Of a stretch of 64,000 bases of DNA, positions 54,225 to 62,641 are shown one piece after another. The stretch is taken from contig NZ_CP033070.1 in NCBI RefSeq assembly GCF_003669035.1, positions 2,914,001-2,978,000 on the forward strand, written 5' to 3'. Under the pieces are notes generated by a model. The model saw only the letters and a program-made list of their open reading frames with translations. It ran no database searches and was not told the DNA's origin. Both the position numbers and the translations under genes were made by a program. The stretch comes from Chryseobacterium sp. 3008163. GTDB taxonomy: Bacteria; Bacteroidota; Bacteroidia; Flavobacteriales; Weeksellaceae. Position 1 is the first letter of the stretch, and every line of letters starts with the position of its first letter.

Positions 54225-56288
54225 TTATTTATTATTCTTAAAATAATTAACTCCGCACTCTAAGAATTTTTTGAAATCTTCTTTCGGCATATATCCGGAA
54301 ACAGGCGTATTGATTACCTTACCATCAGGCGTTATCAAAACATAATGTGGCTGAGAATTATTATTAAAGTTCACCTGCTGGAATAAACTCCATCGGTCAC
54401 CAATTGTTTTTACTTTCTTTACCTGACCTTCACCTAAATCAATCTTCGTTTTTTGATCTTCAGGAAGTTCTTCTTTATCATCTACATAAAGAGAAGCAAG
54501 TACAATGTCGTTCTGAAGAATCGGTAAGATATCCGGTTCGCTCCAGACAAATTCTTCCATTTTTCTACAGTTTTCACAACCGTAACCTGTGAAGTCAATT
54601 AAAATGGGTTTGTTCTCTTTTTTGGCTAATTCAATAGCGTTAAAGAAGTCATGTTCGGGCTTCATTCCCAGAATTCCGTCTTTTTCGTTGTGGAAATAAC
54701 TTACATTCAACGGAGGTAAAATTCCGCTTAATAATTGAAGTTTCGGTCTTTCTGCAGGAATTAATCCCTGAATTAAATAAATCACAAAACCAATTCCTAA
54801 AGCTCCCAGAATTTTTCTTGTAATCGAAATTTTTGGTTTTTTATCATCGTGCGGAAACCTGATTAACCCGAATAAATATAATGCTAAACCTATTGCAATT
54901 ACAATCCAGATTGCAATGAAAAGTTCTCTTTTAATTAAGAAAGTTTTTGAAACTAAATCTGCTTTTGATAAGAATTTTAAAGCTAGAGCTAATTCCACGA
55001 AACCTAAAACCACTTTCACTGTATTCATCCATCCTCCGGATTTTGGAAGACTTTGTAAAGCCTGCGGGAATAATGCTAAAAGTCCGAAAACGATCGCCCA
55101 AGCAAATCCGAAACCTGCCAAAGCAAACGTCAGCAACATCGGAACGTTTGTAGAACCTGTCACGGCGCTCCCCAATAAACTTCCTAAAATAGGTCCTGTA
55201 CAAGAGAATGAGACAATCACTAATGTCAGCGCCATGAAGAAAATTCCAATAATTCCTCCTGCTTCTTCAGCTTTTGAAGATTTGTTGGCAATTGAGCTTG
55301 GTAAAGTGATATCGTAGTATCCAAAGAAACTTCCTGCAAAGAAAATGAAGATGATGAAGAACACCACATTCAGCCAAACGCTTGTAGAAATTTCATTAAA
55401 AACATTTCCTGCAATTCCGTCAATTAAATGGAAAGGAAGACTCAATAAAACAAAAATAATCAGGATGAAAAACCCATAAATCAAAGCGTCTCTTTTACCT
55501 TTTGCTTTGTTTTTATTTCCTTTGGTAAAGAATGAAACCGTTAAAGGAATCATCGGGAAAACGCATGGGGTAAGCAAAGCGATCAATCCGCCAATGAAAC
55601 CTAAGAACAAATAGGTCCAATAGTTTTCAGATGCTTCAATGGTTTTGGTTCCGCAATCAGTCAAAGGTTTTTTGAAATCTATAGATGCTATTTTCAGCTG
55701 TTTTGGGTCGAGCTTTGAAGTTTCTGTGACCGTAATTTCTCCTTTTGCAGGATTTTCAACTACCGTTTCGGTGGTTTTTACAGTATCTTTTACTTCTTCA
55801 GTGGGTACAACGGCATCTTCTGAAACTCCTTTTGGAGTAATTTTCTGATTGAATTCTAAAGTATTCGGAGCCAGACAGACTCTGTCGTCACAAGTTTGGT
55901 AGGTGATTTCAGCAACGACTTCACCTGGTTTTGTGGCATCTTTTAATTTAAATTTCTGCTTAAAACCTGCTGAATTAGAATAGTAAATAATCGTTCCGCC
56001 GAAAGCCTCAGAAAATTCTTCGTGCTTCTTTCCAACTTCTTGAAATTTACCGATCAGCTCTATGTTTTTTCCTGACACAACATATTCTGTAGGAATTCCT
56101 GTATCTTCAGGAATGTCTCTTGAATAAATATGCCATCCGCTTTCCAGAGTTGCATTCAGAACGGCTTCGTATTGGTTGTTGCCCAGTTCGTTGACCGTGA
56201 ATTTAAATTTTACAGGATTCTTGATTTGTGCATTGATTCCCGTGAATAAGAACAGGAGAATGAGTAAAAACCAGTTTTTGAATTTCAT
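54225..56288 (-). CDS. dsbD: Thiol:disulfide interchange protein DsbD
   Basis: A 687-residue DsbD with a signal peptide (MKFKNWFLLILLFLFTGINA), an N-terminal periplasmic beta domain (DsbC/DsbD-N type, with CDDRVCLAP) and a long linker rich in Val, Thr and Glu. A central eight-helix membrane domain starts TYLFLGFIGGLIALLTPCVF (redox Cys in TPCVFPM) and has its partner Cys in VSFSCTGPILGS. The C-terminal thioredoxin domain has FTGYGCENCRKM (CxxC). It carries electrons from cytoplasmic thioredoxin to periplasmic partners. It lies one base after tilS; a start at 56300 (MKSKMKF) would overlap tilS. Confidence 0.94.
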   Translation of the reverse strand: MKFKNWFLLILLFLFTGINAQIKNPVKFKFTVNELGNNQYEAVLNATLESGWHIYSRDIPEDTGIPTEYVVSGKNIELIGKFQEVGKKHEEFSEAFGGTIIYYSNSAGFKQKFKLKDATKPGEVVAEITYQTCDDRVCLAPNTLEFNQKITPKGVSEDAVVPTEEVKDTVKTTETVVENPAKGEITVTETSKLDPKQLKIASIDFKKPLTDCGTKTIEASENYWTYLFLGFIGGLIALLTPCVFPMIPLTVSFFTKGNKNKAKGKRDALIYGFFILIIFVLLSLPFHLIDGIAGNVFNEISTSVWLNVVFFIIFIFFAGSFFGYYDITLPSSIANKSSKAEEAGGIIGIFFMALTLVIVSFSCTGPILGSLLGSAVTGSTNVPMLLTFALAGFGFAWAIVFGLLALFPQALQSLPKSGGWMNTVKVVLGFVELALALKFLSKADLVSKTFLIKRELFIAIWIVIAIGLALYLFGLIRFPHDDKKPKISITRKILGALGIGFVIYLIQGLIPAERPKLQLLSGILPPLNVSYFHNEKDGILGMKPEHDFFNAIELAKKENKPILIDFTGYGCENCRKMEEFVWSEPDILPILQNDIVLASLYVDDKEELPEDQKTKIDLGEGQVKKVKTIGDRWSLFQQVNFNNNSQPHYVLITPDGKVINTPVSGYMPKEDFKKFLECGVNYFKNNK

Positions 56289-56289
56289 T

Positions 56290-57606
56290 TTACTTTTCAT
56301 TAAAAATTGTGAGAATACTTTTCGTTCTCTCATCTTTTGCGTAGCGTCTATCTTGCCTGAAAGGAATAATGCCTAAAACACTATTGTTTCCGTCTGTCAG
56401 AAGCCAGATTTTTTGCTTGGCTAAAATAGACAATTTTTCGTCCTTAAAAAACTTCGAAACTTTCTTTTTTCCCGAAAAACCAATCGGATAAAACACATCT
56501 CCTTCCTCTTTTCTGCGAAGCTTTAGTGGAAACGTGATTTTCTTGGCATCAAAATCCCATCGAAACGTTTTATTGATTTCTTCAATACTCGAAATTGTGT
56601 CTGAAATATTGAGTTCAACGATGTTTTGATTCAATTCAAACGCATTGGTTAAAATAATTTCTTCCTGACTTTCTGTTTTTTGATTTAATTTGCTTAAAAT
56701 CAATTCGTTTCGGTTGATGATCAATTGAAAGTCTTTTGAGAAAAATGCGCTTCCGGTTTCAGATTTAAAGATTTTTTTAATTTCTTCTTCTTTTTCAAAA
56801 CCATGTTTTTTTAAAATTTCAAATTTCACAAAACCGCTTTCGAGATTGAGTTTTTCTTTATCTAAAATTTTATGTTTCTTGTTAGGAATAGTAATTCTGT
56901 TTTCAATTTCTGCAATTTGTTGATGAACAAAATCTTTGGTTTGATTTAAATAACACAAAGATTTTTTAAAGTTCTCTAGAAAATGATCATTCGTTTCCAA
57001 AAGTTTCGGAACAATCTCATTTCTGATTTTATTCCTTAAATAATTACTTTTTTTGTTGGAAAGATCTTCGCGGTATTCAATCTTATGTTCTTTGGCGAAA
57101 TCGTAAATTTCATCTTTAGAAAAATGCAAAAGCGGCCGGAGGATTTTGTTGTCATTTGCGGGAATTCCACTCAAGCCTTTAATTCCGGAAGCTTTAGATA
57201 AATTAATGATGAAAGTTTCAAGCTGATCGTTCAGATGATGAGCCGTCACTAAAAATTCGAGATTTTCTTTTTCCTGAATTTGCTTAAAAAAATGATATCG
57301 AAGTTCTCTTGCCCAAAGCTGAATTGAATTTTCAGGTTTGTTGTCTTTTTCTGAAACTTCATATAAATGAAATTTAATTTTATTCTCAAAACAAAAATTC
57401 TCAACCACTTTTTGATCAGCATCAGAATCTTCTCCTCGAAGTTTGTAATTCACATGCGCAATTTCGAAATTTAAACCTAAAACATTGAAAACATGCGCTA
57501 AAACCATGGAATCTACACCTCCGCTAACTGCTAAAAGATAGCGTTGATTTTCGGGAAATGAAATGAGATTTTCGAGTTGTTTTTTGAAGGTTGATTTTTC
57601 CAGCAT
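56290..57606 (-). CDS. tilS: tRNA(Ile)-lysidine synthase
   Basis: A 438-residue TilS. It shows the PP-loop LLAVSGGVDSMVLAHVF, the AHVNYKLRGEDSD segment, TAHHLNDQLETFIINLSKAS and the C-terminal substrate domain with FPLKLRRKEEGDVFYPIGFS. It puts lysidine at position 34 of the tRNA that reads AUA. The start at the ATG at 57606 (MLEKSTFKK) is supported by the TATCTTTG box at 57629 within the longer open frame. It probably drives dsbD transcription too. Confidence 0.95.
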   Translation of the reverse strand: MLEKSTFKKQLENLISFPENQRYLLAVSGGVDSMVLAHVFNVLGLNFEIAHVNYKLRGEDSDADQKVVENFCFENKIKFHLYEVSEKDNKPENSIQLWARELRYHFFKQIQEKENLEFLVTAHHLNDQLETFIINLSKASGIKGLSGIPANDNKILRPLLHFSKDEIYDFAKEHKIEYREDLSNKKSNYLRNKIRNEIVPKLLETNDHFLENFKKSLCYLNQTKDFVHQQIAEIENRITIPNKKHKILDKEKLNLESGFVKFEILKKHGFEKEEEIKKIFKSETGSAFFSKDFQLIINRNELILSKLNQKTESQEEIILTNAFELNQNIVELNISDTISSIEEINKTFRWDFDAKKITFPLKLRRKEEGDVFYPIGFSGKKKVSKFFKDEKLSILAKQKIWLLTDGNNSVLGIIPFRQDRRYAKDERTKSILTIFNEK

Positions 57607-57628
57607 GAGGCTCAGAATTTCTTTTGTA

Positions 57629-57636
57629 CAAAGATA
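57629..57636 (-). promoter_or_regulatory. Promoter box of tilS-dsbD
   Basis: TATCTTTG on the minus strand, 23 bases before the tilS ATG. Confidence 0.55.
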
Positions 57637-57662
57637 AACCATATAATTAAAATGAATTTTCC

Positions 57663-57670
57663 TAAATTTG
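57663..57670 (+). promoter_or_regulatory. Promoter box of the OmpA-family gene
   Basis: TAAATTTG, 22 bases before the ATG at 57693; divergent from the tilS box. Confidence 0.6.
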
Positions 57671-57692
57671 GCTCGTCTAAAAAAGATTATTT

Positions 57693-58526
57693 ATGAAGAT
57701 TTTTAAAATTTTAGCAGTTTCTGCAATGGCGTTGGGTGCAACATCTTGTGTAAGTAAAAAGCAGTATGACGCATTGAGCGGCAACTACAAACAGTGTATC
57801 GAAAATATCGGCGAAAGACAAAGAGAAATTCAGGATCTGAAAGGTCAGAACTCTACGTTGACCGCAGAAAATAACCTATTAAAAAGTCAGCATGATGCTT
57901 TGAAATCATCTTTGGATGCATGTCTTTCAAATACAGGAAAAAGCTCTGCAAACATTGATAAATTGGTAGGAGAAATTAATTCTTCTAATATGTATATCAA
58001 GCAGCTTATTTCTTCTAATGCGAAAAATGACAGTTTAAATTTAGCTTTGTCAAACAAGTTGAAGAGATCTTTGGATAACGTAACTGATGATGATGTTCAG
58101 GTAAAAGTTCTGAAAGGTGTTGTAATGATTTCACTTTCAGATAAAATGTTATACAAAGTAGGAGATTACAACGTGCTTCCGGCAGCTCAGGAAGTTCTTG
58201 GGAAAGTAGCTAAGGTGATCAACGATTACGACAAATATTCTGTACTGATTGAGGGTAATACAGATAATTCTCCATTAAGCTCTACAAATCTACCTAGAGA
58301 TAACTGGGATCTTTCTGCTCTAAGAGGAACTTCAATTGCAAAAGTATTGCAAAGCCAGTTTGGTGTTGATCCTGCAAGAATTACAGCAGGTGGGCGTTCA
58401 GAATACAATCCGAAAGCGACAAACATGAGTGTTTCCGGAAGATCTGAAAACAGAAGAACGGAAATCATCATTATGCCTAAGCTTGATGAATTTATGAAAC
58501 TGATGGATATTACTCCTAAGAAATAA
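57693..58526 (+). CDS. OmpA-family lipoprotein with coiled coil (peptidoglycan binding)
   Basis: A 277-residue lipoprotein (signal ending LGATSC, Cys19). Residues ~45-130 are a helical heptad region (EIQDLKGQNSTLTAENNLLK), and the C-terminal OmpA/MotB domain has VLIEGNTDNSPLSS, the DxxxLSxxRA-like WDLSALRGTSIAKVL, RITAGGRSEYNP and SGRSENRRTEIII, which contact diaminopimelate in relatives. It should tether the outer membrane to the cell wall. A monocistronic unit with its own promoter and terminator, which suggests strong expression. Confidence 0.93.
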   Translation: MKIFKILAVSAMALGATSCVSKKQYDALSGNYKQCIENIGERQREIQDLKGQNSTLTAENNLLKSQHDALKSSLDACLSNTGKSSANIDKLVGEINSSNMYIKQLISSNAKNDSLNLALSNKLKRSLDNVTDDDVQVKVLKGVVMISLSDKMLYKVGDYNVLPAAQEVLGKVAKVINDYDKYSVLIEGNTDNSPLSSTNLPRDNWDLSALRGTSIAKVLQSQFGVDPARITAGGRSEYNPKATNMSVSGRSENRRTEIIIMPKLDEFMKLMDITPKK

Positions 58527-58548
58527 TTGCTTTCAAAATAGCACAAAG

Positions 58549-58580
58549 AATCCCGATAAATTTTTATCGGGATTTTTTTG
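58549..58580 (+). terminator. Terminator of the OmpA-family gene
   Basis: Stem AATCCCGATAAA/TTTATCGGGATT with seven following T, about 23 bases after the stop. Confidence 0.9.
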
Positions 58581-58817
58581 TTAGACAACATCATCCTTTT
58601 TAAGTTTAAAGAAGATAGCTTTTAAAAGGGAATTGCGTCCTCTTCTTAGGAATTGTTTTTTGTCTGAAGGATTAGTTTGTTTCATCGACTTGTTTTTACC
58701 TCCGTTTTCAATAAATCTTTTTTCACCATCATGTACAAGATTTCTTGCTCGTGCAAATCTAACACGATAAACCGTTACCAAGCATCCGTATTTATACGGA
58801 TTTTTTGATTTTAACAT
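58581..58817 (-). CDS. Small basic protein, hypothetical
   Basis: A possible 78-residue protein from the ATG at 58817 (MLKSKNPYKYGCLVTVYRVR). It is rich in Arg and Lys (FARARNLVHDGEKRFIENGG, QFLRRGRNSLLKAIFFKLKK). The open frame runs 17 codons further upstream. No domain is recognised. The gap between the terminator at 58549 and the O-methyltransferase would otherwise be ~290 bases without a gene. It may be real or a chance frame. Confidence 0.4.
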   Translation of the reverse strand: MLKSKNPYKYGCLVTVYRVRFARARNLVHDGEKRFIENGGKNKSMKQTNPSDKKQFLRRGRNSLLKAIFFKLKKDDVV

Positions 58818-58842
58818 TTCAAAAAAATTGTTTATATTTAAG

Positions 58843-58850
58843 TAAATTTG
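58843..58850 (+). promoter_or_regulatory. Promoter box of the O-methyltransferase gene
   Basis: TAAATTTG, 19 bases before the ATG at 58870. Confidence 0.5.
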
Positions 58851-58869
58851 AATCGTAAAAATTATCAAT

Positions 58870-59517
58870 ATGAGCTTTTTTGAAGAAGAAAATGCTGAGA
58901 TGGACAGATATCTGGAGAATCATGCTTCTGCAGAACCTGAAATTCTGAGAAAACTGAGAAGAGAAACTTTTCAGAAGACAACTCAGCCTCACATGATTTC
59001 AGGATATCAGCAGGGAAGATTGTTAACCATTATTTCAAAAATTTTACAACCGAAAAATATATTAGAAATAGGAACTTTTACGGGATATGCTGCACTTTGC
59101 ATGGCAGAAGGTTTGTCAAAAGAAGGAAAGCTAACGACTTTAGATGTGAATGAGGATTTAGCTTATTTACCAAAAAAATACTTTGCTGAAAGCAAATTTT
59201 CTAGTCAGATTCATTTTAAACTTCAGGATGCGAAAGAGTTTTTAAAGGAAACCGATGAGATTTTTGATCTGGTTTTCATTGATGCTGACAAAGAAAATTA
59301 CGCAGAATATTTCAGATTAATTAAACCAAAAACAAAATCAGGCTCTGTCGTGATGTTTGACAATGTGCTTTGGTACGGAAAAGTATTAGAGGAAAACCCG
59401 AAACAGAAATCAACACAAGTCATCAAAGAACTCAATGATTTGGCGGCGAAAGATGAAGATTTTGAAAATCTTATTTTACCTTTGCGTGACGGAGTAAATC
59501 TGCTTCGCAGGAAATAA
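58870..59517 (+). CDS. SAM-dependent O-methyltransferase (family 3)
   Basis: A 215-residue class I methyltransferase of the catechol/caffeoyl-CoA O-methyltransferase type. It shows the SAM loop ILEIGTFTGYAALCMAEGL, the acidic residue in TTLDVNEDL, the metal-binding DLVFIDADKENYAEYF and VVMFDNVLWYGKV. Such enzymes methylate small catechol-like or other hydroxyl substrates with Mg2+. The natural substrate is unknown. NlpC/P60 follows 59 bases later on the same strand. Confidence 0.92.
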   Translation: MSFFEEENAEMDRYLENHASAEPEILRKLRRETFQKTTQPHMISGYQQGRLLTIISKILQPKNILEIGTFTGYAALCMAEGLSKEGKLTTLDVNEDLAYLPKKYFAESKFSSQIHFKLQDAKEFLKETDEIFDLVFIDADKENYAEYFRLIKPKTKSGSVVMFDNVLWYGKVLEENPKQKSTQVIKELNDLAAKDEDFENLILPLRDGVNLLRRK

Positions 59518-59576
59518 TTCAGGCAAAGGTTAGGCTAATAATAATCAGCCTAAAACTTAACCTAAAACTTAAATAA

Positions 59577-60293
59577 ATGGATAAAGGAATTTGTGTGGTA
59601 ACAGTGGCGCCGGTGCGTGCAGAAAATTCTGACAGAGCAGAAATTGTTACTGAAATATTGTTTGGCGAAAGTGCGGATATCTTGGAAGTGAATAAAAACT
59701 GGACCAAAATAAAAATGCACTACGACGGCTATGAAGGCTGGATGGATACCAAACAAATCAAACATGTAACCGACGAATATTTAGCAAACAGAAAAGTAAC
59801 TTTAATTACTGAAGATTTTGCATCTATCATGACAAATGACGGCCGCACTTTGCTTTCAATGGGTTCTGAAGTAGAATATCCTGCCGTTGCGTCTAGTAGG
59901 AGTCATGACTTGCGTGAAAGTATCGCTCTGACAGCAAAAGAATTCCTGAATGTTCCGTATTTATGGGGCGGAAAAAGTTTCTTTGCAGTAGATTGTTCGG
60001 GTTTTGTACAGTTGGTATATAAGATTCATAACGTGAAAATGCCCAGAGATACTTATCAGCAGGCAGAAGTTGGTGACGTTTTAAGTTTTGTGGAAGAAAG
60101 CCAGCCCGGCGACTTAGCATATTTCGAAAATTCTGAAGGCAAAATTATTCACGTTGGAATTATGCTTGAAAATCAGAAAATTATTCACGCATCAGGAAAA
60201 GTGAGAATCGACACGTTGGATTCTACCGGAATTTTCAATAAAGAAATGAATAAGCATACGCATAAACTGAGAGTGATTAAAAGTGTTTTGTAA
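59577..60293 (+). CDS. NlpC/P60 (C40) cell-wall peptidase with SH3-like domains
   Basis: A 238-residue protein. Residues ~1-110 are two SH3b-like domains (CVVTVAPVRAENSDRAEIVT, WTKIKMHYDGYEGWMDTKQI). The C-terminal NlpC/P60 domain has VPYLWGGKSFFAVDCSGFVQ (catalytic Cys) and IIHVGIMLENQKIIHASGKV (catalytic His and following residues). It resembles gamma-D-glutamyl-diaminopimelate endopeptidases. No signal peptide is visible, so it may act on recycled muropeptides in the cytoplasm. It is followed by the DUF1648 gene after 18 bases. Confidence 0.92.
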   Translation: MDKGICVVTVAPVRAENSDRAEIVTEILFGESADILEVNKNWTKIKMHYDGYEGWMDTKQIKHVTDEYLANRKVTLITEDFASIMTNDGRTLLSMGSEVEYPAVASSRSHDLRESIALTAKEFLNVPYLWGGKSFFAVDCSGFVQLVYKIHNVKMPRDTYQQAEVGDVLSFVEESQPGDLAYFENSEGKIIHVGIMLENQKIIHASGKVRIDTLDSTGIFNKEMNKHTHKLRVIKSVL

Positions 60294-60311
60294 TCTTAAA
60301 CATAGCCTAGA

Positions 60312-60778
60312 ATGGAAGATGCATTATTTATAGTATTTGATTTACTCAATCTCGGATTGGTTATTTTCTTGTGGTGGTTTACAATAAAAAATTACAAAGC
60401 ATTACCTCAAAGAATTCCTACACATTTCGATGTTGAAGGAAAACCAGATAATTTCGGAAATAAAAAGTATGCATTCTTTACTCCGATTCTAAGCATTATT
60501 TTTTACATAGGCATTTTCTTTTTGATACGTTCCCCGGAATCTGCTAATTTTCCTTTTGAGATTAATGATGAAAACAGAGATGTGCAGTTCTTTATCATGA
60601 ACTTTTTTATAAGATGGCTTTTTCTTTTAATTTGTTTAATTTTTTAAACAATCAGGATTTTACATTCAGATATGCTTTTGATGAAGATGCAAAAGCAAAA
60701 GTTCCTTTTTCAACGATGTTGCTTTCTATTATTGGTAGTTTAATTGCAGTTTTTATCATTACGGCTCAGTTTAAATAA
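60312..60778 (+). pseudogene. DUF1648 membrane protein gene with one frameshift
   Basis: The first frame (60312-60647) has two or three membrane helices and the DUF1648 motif RIPTHFDVEGKPDNFGNKKY. It ends early at TAA just after the T6 run at 60640-60645. Adding one T (or a -1 slip) continues the protein as LNNQDFTFRYAFDEDAKAKV and a last membrane helix, stopping at 60778: 155 residues in all, with sensible hydrophobicity to the end. The break sequence TTTTTTAAACAA is identical to that in the frameshifted glycosyltransferase at 37916. DUF1648 proteins are poorly characterised; some relate to regulators of cell-wall or sporulation genes. Confidence 0.75.
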
Positions 60779-60784
60779 TTAAAT

Positions 60785-62023
60785 ATGGCTTTCCTTTACA
60801 ATCTTTTTATCCAACTTCTCATTTTCGGAATGAAAGTTTTCTCATTGTTTAATGATAAAACTAAAAAGGGCATTGAAGGAAGAAAACAATCTTTGAATAT
60901 CATTAAATCAGCATTCTCAGCCCATGACAAAGTGATCTGGATGCATGCTGCTAGCTTAGGCGAATATGAGCAAGGTTTACCCGTTTTAGAAAAGCTTAAG
61001 GACGAATTTCCTAATCATAAAATTTTGATAACTTTCTTTTCTCCATCAGGATTAGAGAATGTTGTTAAAAAGAAAAATATAGCTGATGCAATCTGTTATT
61101 TACCTTTTGATACAGAGCGAAATGTAAAAGAATTTCTTGCTCAGATGAATGTTGAACTATTTTTTACGGTGAAATATGACTACTGGTATAATCTTCTTCA
61201 GGAACTGAAAAATAGGAATGTAAAAACATTTGTGATTTCCGCTTTGTTTTATGAAAGTCAATCATTCTTCACCTCGTATGGAAAGTGGTTTGTAAAGCAA
61301 TTGAAAAAGAATGTCGATTGGTTTTTTCACCAGACAAAACAGTCTTATCTTTTGGCTAAAAGTATCGGTTTGCAGAACGCTTCAGTGACTGGCGATACAC
61401 GATTTGACAGAGTAAAGCATTTGAAAAATCGTGATAATCATGTTGATTTTATCAAAGAATTTATTGATGATAAAAAAGCAATCGTTTTCGGAAGTTCTTG
61501 GCAGGCGGAAGAGAAACTGGCGAAAATGATTTCAGAAAAAAATCAAGATGTAAAATTAATCATCGCTCCACACGATTTAAAAAGAGTAGAAAATTTAAAA
61601 GAAATATTCCCAAACGCTATTCTTTATAGCAACTTAAAAAACGCTCAAACTCTACAGCCATCAGACTCTCCAACTTTAATCATCGACAGTATCGGGTTGC
61701 TTTCAAAACTTTACTCATATGCAGATATTGCAGTTGTTGGCGGTGGTTTTCATGATTCCGGATTGCATAATATTCTTGAAGCTGCTACGTTCGGTATTCC
61801 TGTGGTTTTTGGGAACTATTACAAGAAAAATCCTGAAGCGGATGATTTAATTAAAGCTGAAGGCGGAAAATGTTTTGAACATGAAAATGAAGCTGCAGAA
61901 TTTGCTCTGTATCTTTTAAATAATGAAGAAGAGCTAGAAACGATGTCTGCAAACGCCGGAAAATTTGTTGCAGAACAACCTAATTCTTCAGAATTAATTC
62001 TAAAGAAGATTCTATCACTTTAA
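60785..62023 (+). CDS. waaA: 3-deoxy-D-manno-octulosonic acid (Kdo) transferase
   Basis: A 412-residue GT30 enzyme. It has an N-terminal membrane anchor (LYNLFIQLLIFGMKVFSLF), VIWMHAASLGEYEQGLPVLE, the acceptor-domain FFTVKYDYWYNLL, the DTRFDRV segment, and the donor domain VVGGGFHDSGLHNILEAATF followed by IPVVFGNYYKKNPEA. It transfers Kdo to lipid A precursor at the inner membrane. It starts six bases after the DUF1648 gene. Its 3' end overlaps the convergent gene by nine bases. Confidence 0.95.
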   Translation: MAFLYNLFIQLLIFGMKVFSLFNDKTKKGIEGRKQSLNIIKSAFSAHDKVIWMHAASLGEYEQGLPVLEKLKDEFPNHKILITFFSPSGLENVVKKKNIADAICYLPFDTERNVKEFLAQMNVELFFTVKYDYWYNLLQELKNRNVKTFVISALFYESQSFFTSYGKWFVKQLKKNVDWFFHQTKQSYLLAKSIGLQNASVTGDTRFDRVKHLKNRDNHVDFIKEFIDDKKAIVFGSSWQAEEKLAKMISEKNQDVKLIIAPHDLKRVENLKEIFPNAILYSNLKNAQTLQPSDSPTLIIDSIGLLSKLYSYADIAVVGGGFHDSGLHNILEAATFGIPVVFGNYYKKNPEADDLIKAEGGKCFEHENEAAEFALYLLNNEEELETMSANAGKFVAEQPNSSELILKKILSL

Positions 62024-62641
62024 AAATCCCTGGCTTTTAATGTCTTTGACTAATAAATCTAAATGATCGGGAATTTTTTCAATGTTCAGCCAATTAAAAT
62101 CAAAGCTATTATTGATGCAGAGTTTTTCGAAATATCTGTTCTCATGAATTTTTGATTCTATACTTTCTAAAATTTCATTCAATTCCATCCAGTAATCCTC
62201 ATCCAATTTTTTAATCGAAATGATGGCTTTCAAAAGTTTATTGATCAGATAAATATACAGCTTGTAAATGTTATCAAACCTTTGATTATTGAGCTTGTCG
62301 TTATTTTCTAAAATTTGATTAACCAAAAATAACTGCAGAGCAATATCTCCGAATTTATCAGTTGTTACTTTCACATGCTCCGTAATTTCTGCACTTATTT
62401 TTCTGATGAGAACCAAAAAATACTTAGGATTTCCAATGTATTTTGATGCAAGAAGAATTCTTTCCTCGATTTGCTCTTCCATCTGACTTCTTTTTTGGTC
62501 GGTCGTTTCCGTGTCTATCAGTTCAAAATAAAGTTTCTTAGACAATAATTTATCTTTTTTTAGCAAACGGAAAATAAGTCGGTCTTTTTCAATTGCCGAA
62601 AAGTTGCTTAGTGCCGCTTTAAATTCTTTTGAATATTCCAT
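62015..62641 (-). CDS. Helical protein of unknown function, coupled to a GT2
   Basis: A 208-residue, all-helical, charged protein (MEYSKEFKAALSNFSAIEKD, RILLASKYIGNPKYFLVLIR, KLNNQRFDNIYKLYIYLINK). No signal, membrane segment or catalytic motif. It does not match a family I recognise. It begins on the last base of the GT2 stop (TAATG), so the pair is translationally coupled and may work together. The 3' end overlaps waaA by nine bases on the other strand. Confidence 0.75.
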   Translation of the reverse strand: MEYSKEFKAALSNFSAIEKDRLIFRLLKKDKLLSKKLYFELIDTETTDQKRSQMEEQIEERILLASKYIGNPKYFLVLIRKISAEITEHVKVTTDKFGDIALQLFLVNQILENNDKLNNQRFDNIYKLYIYLINKLLKAIISIKKLDEDYWMELNEILESIESKIHENRYFEKLCINNSFDFNWLNIEKIPDHLDLLVKDIKSQGFLK

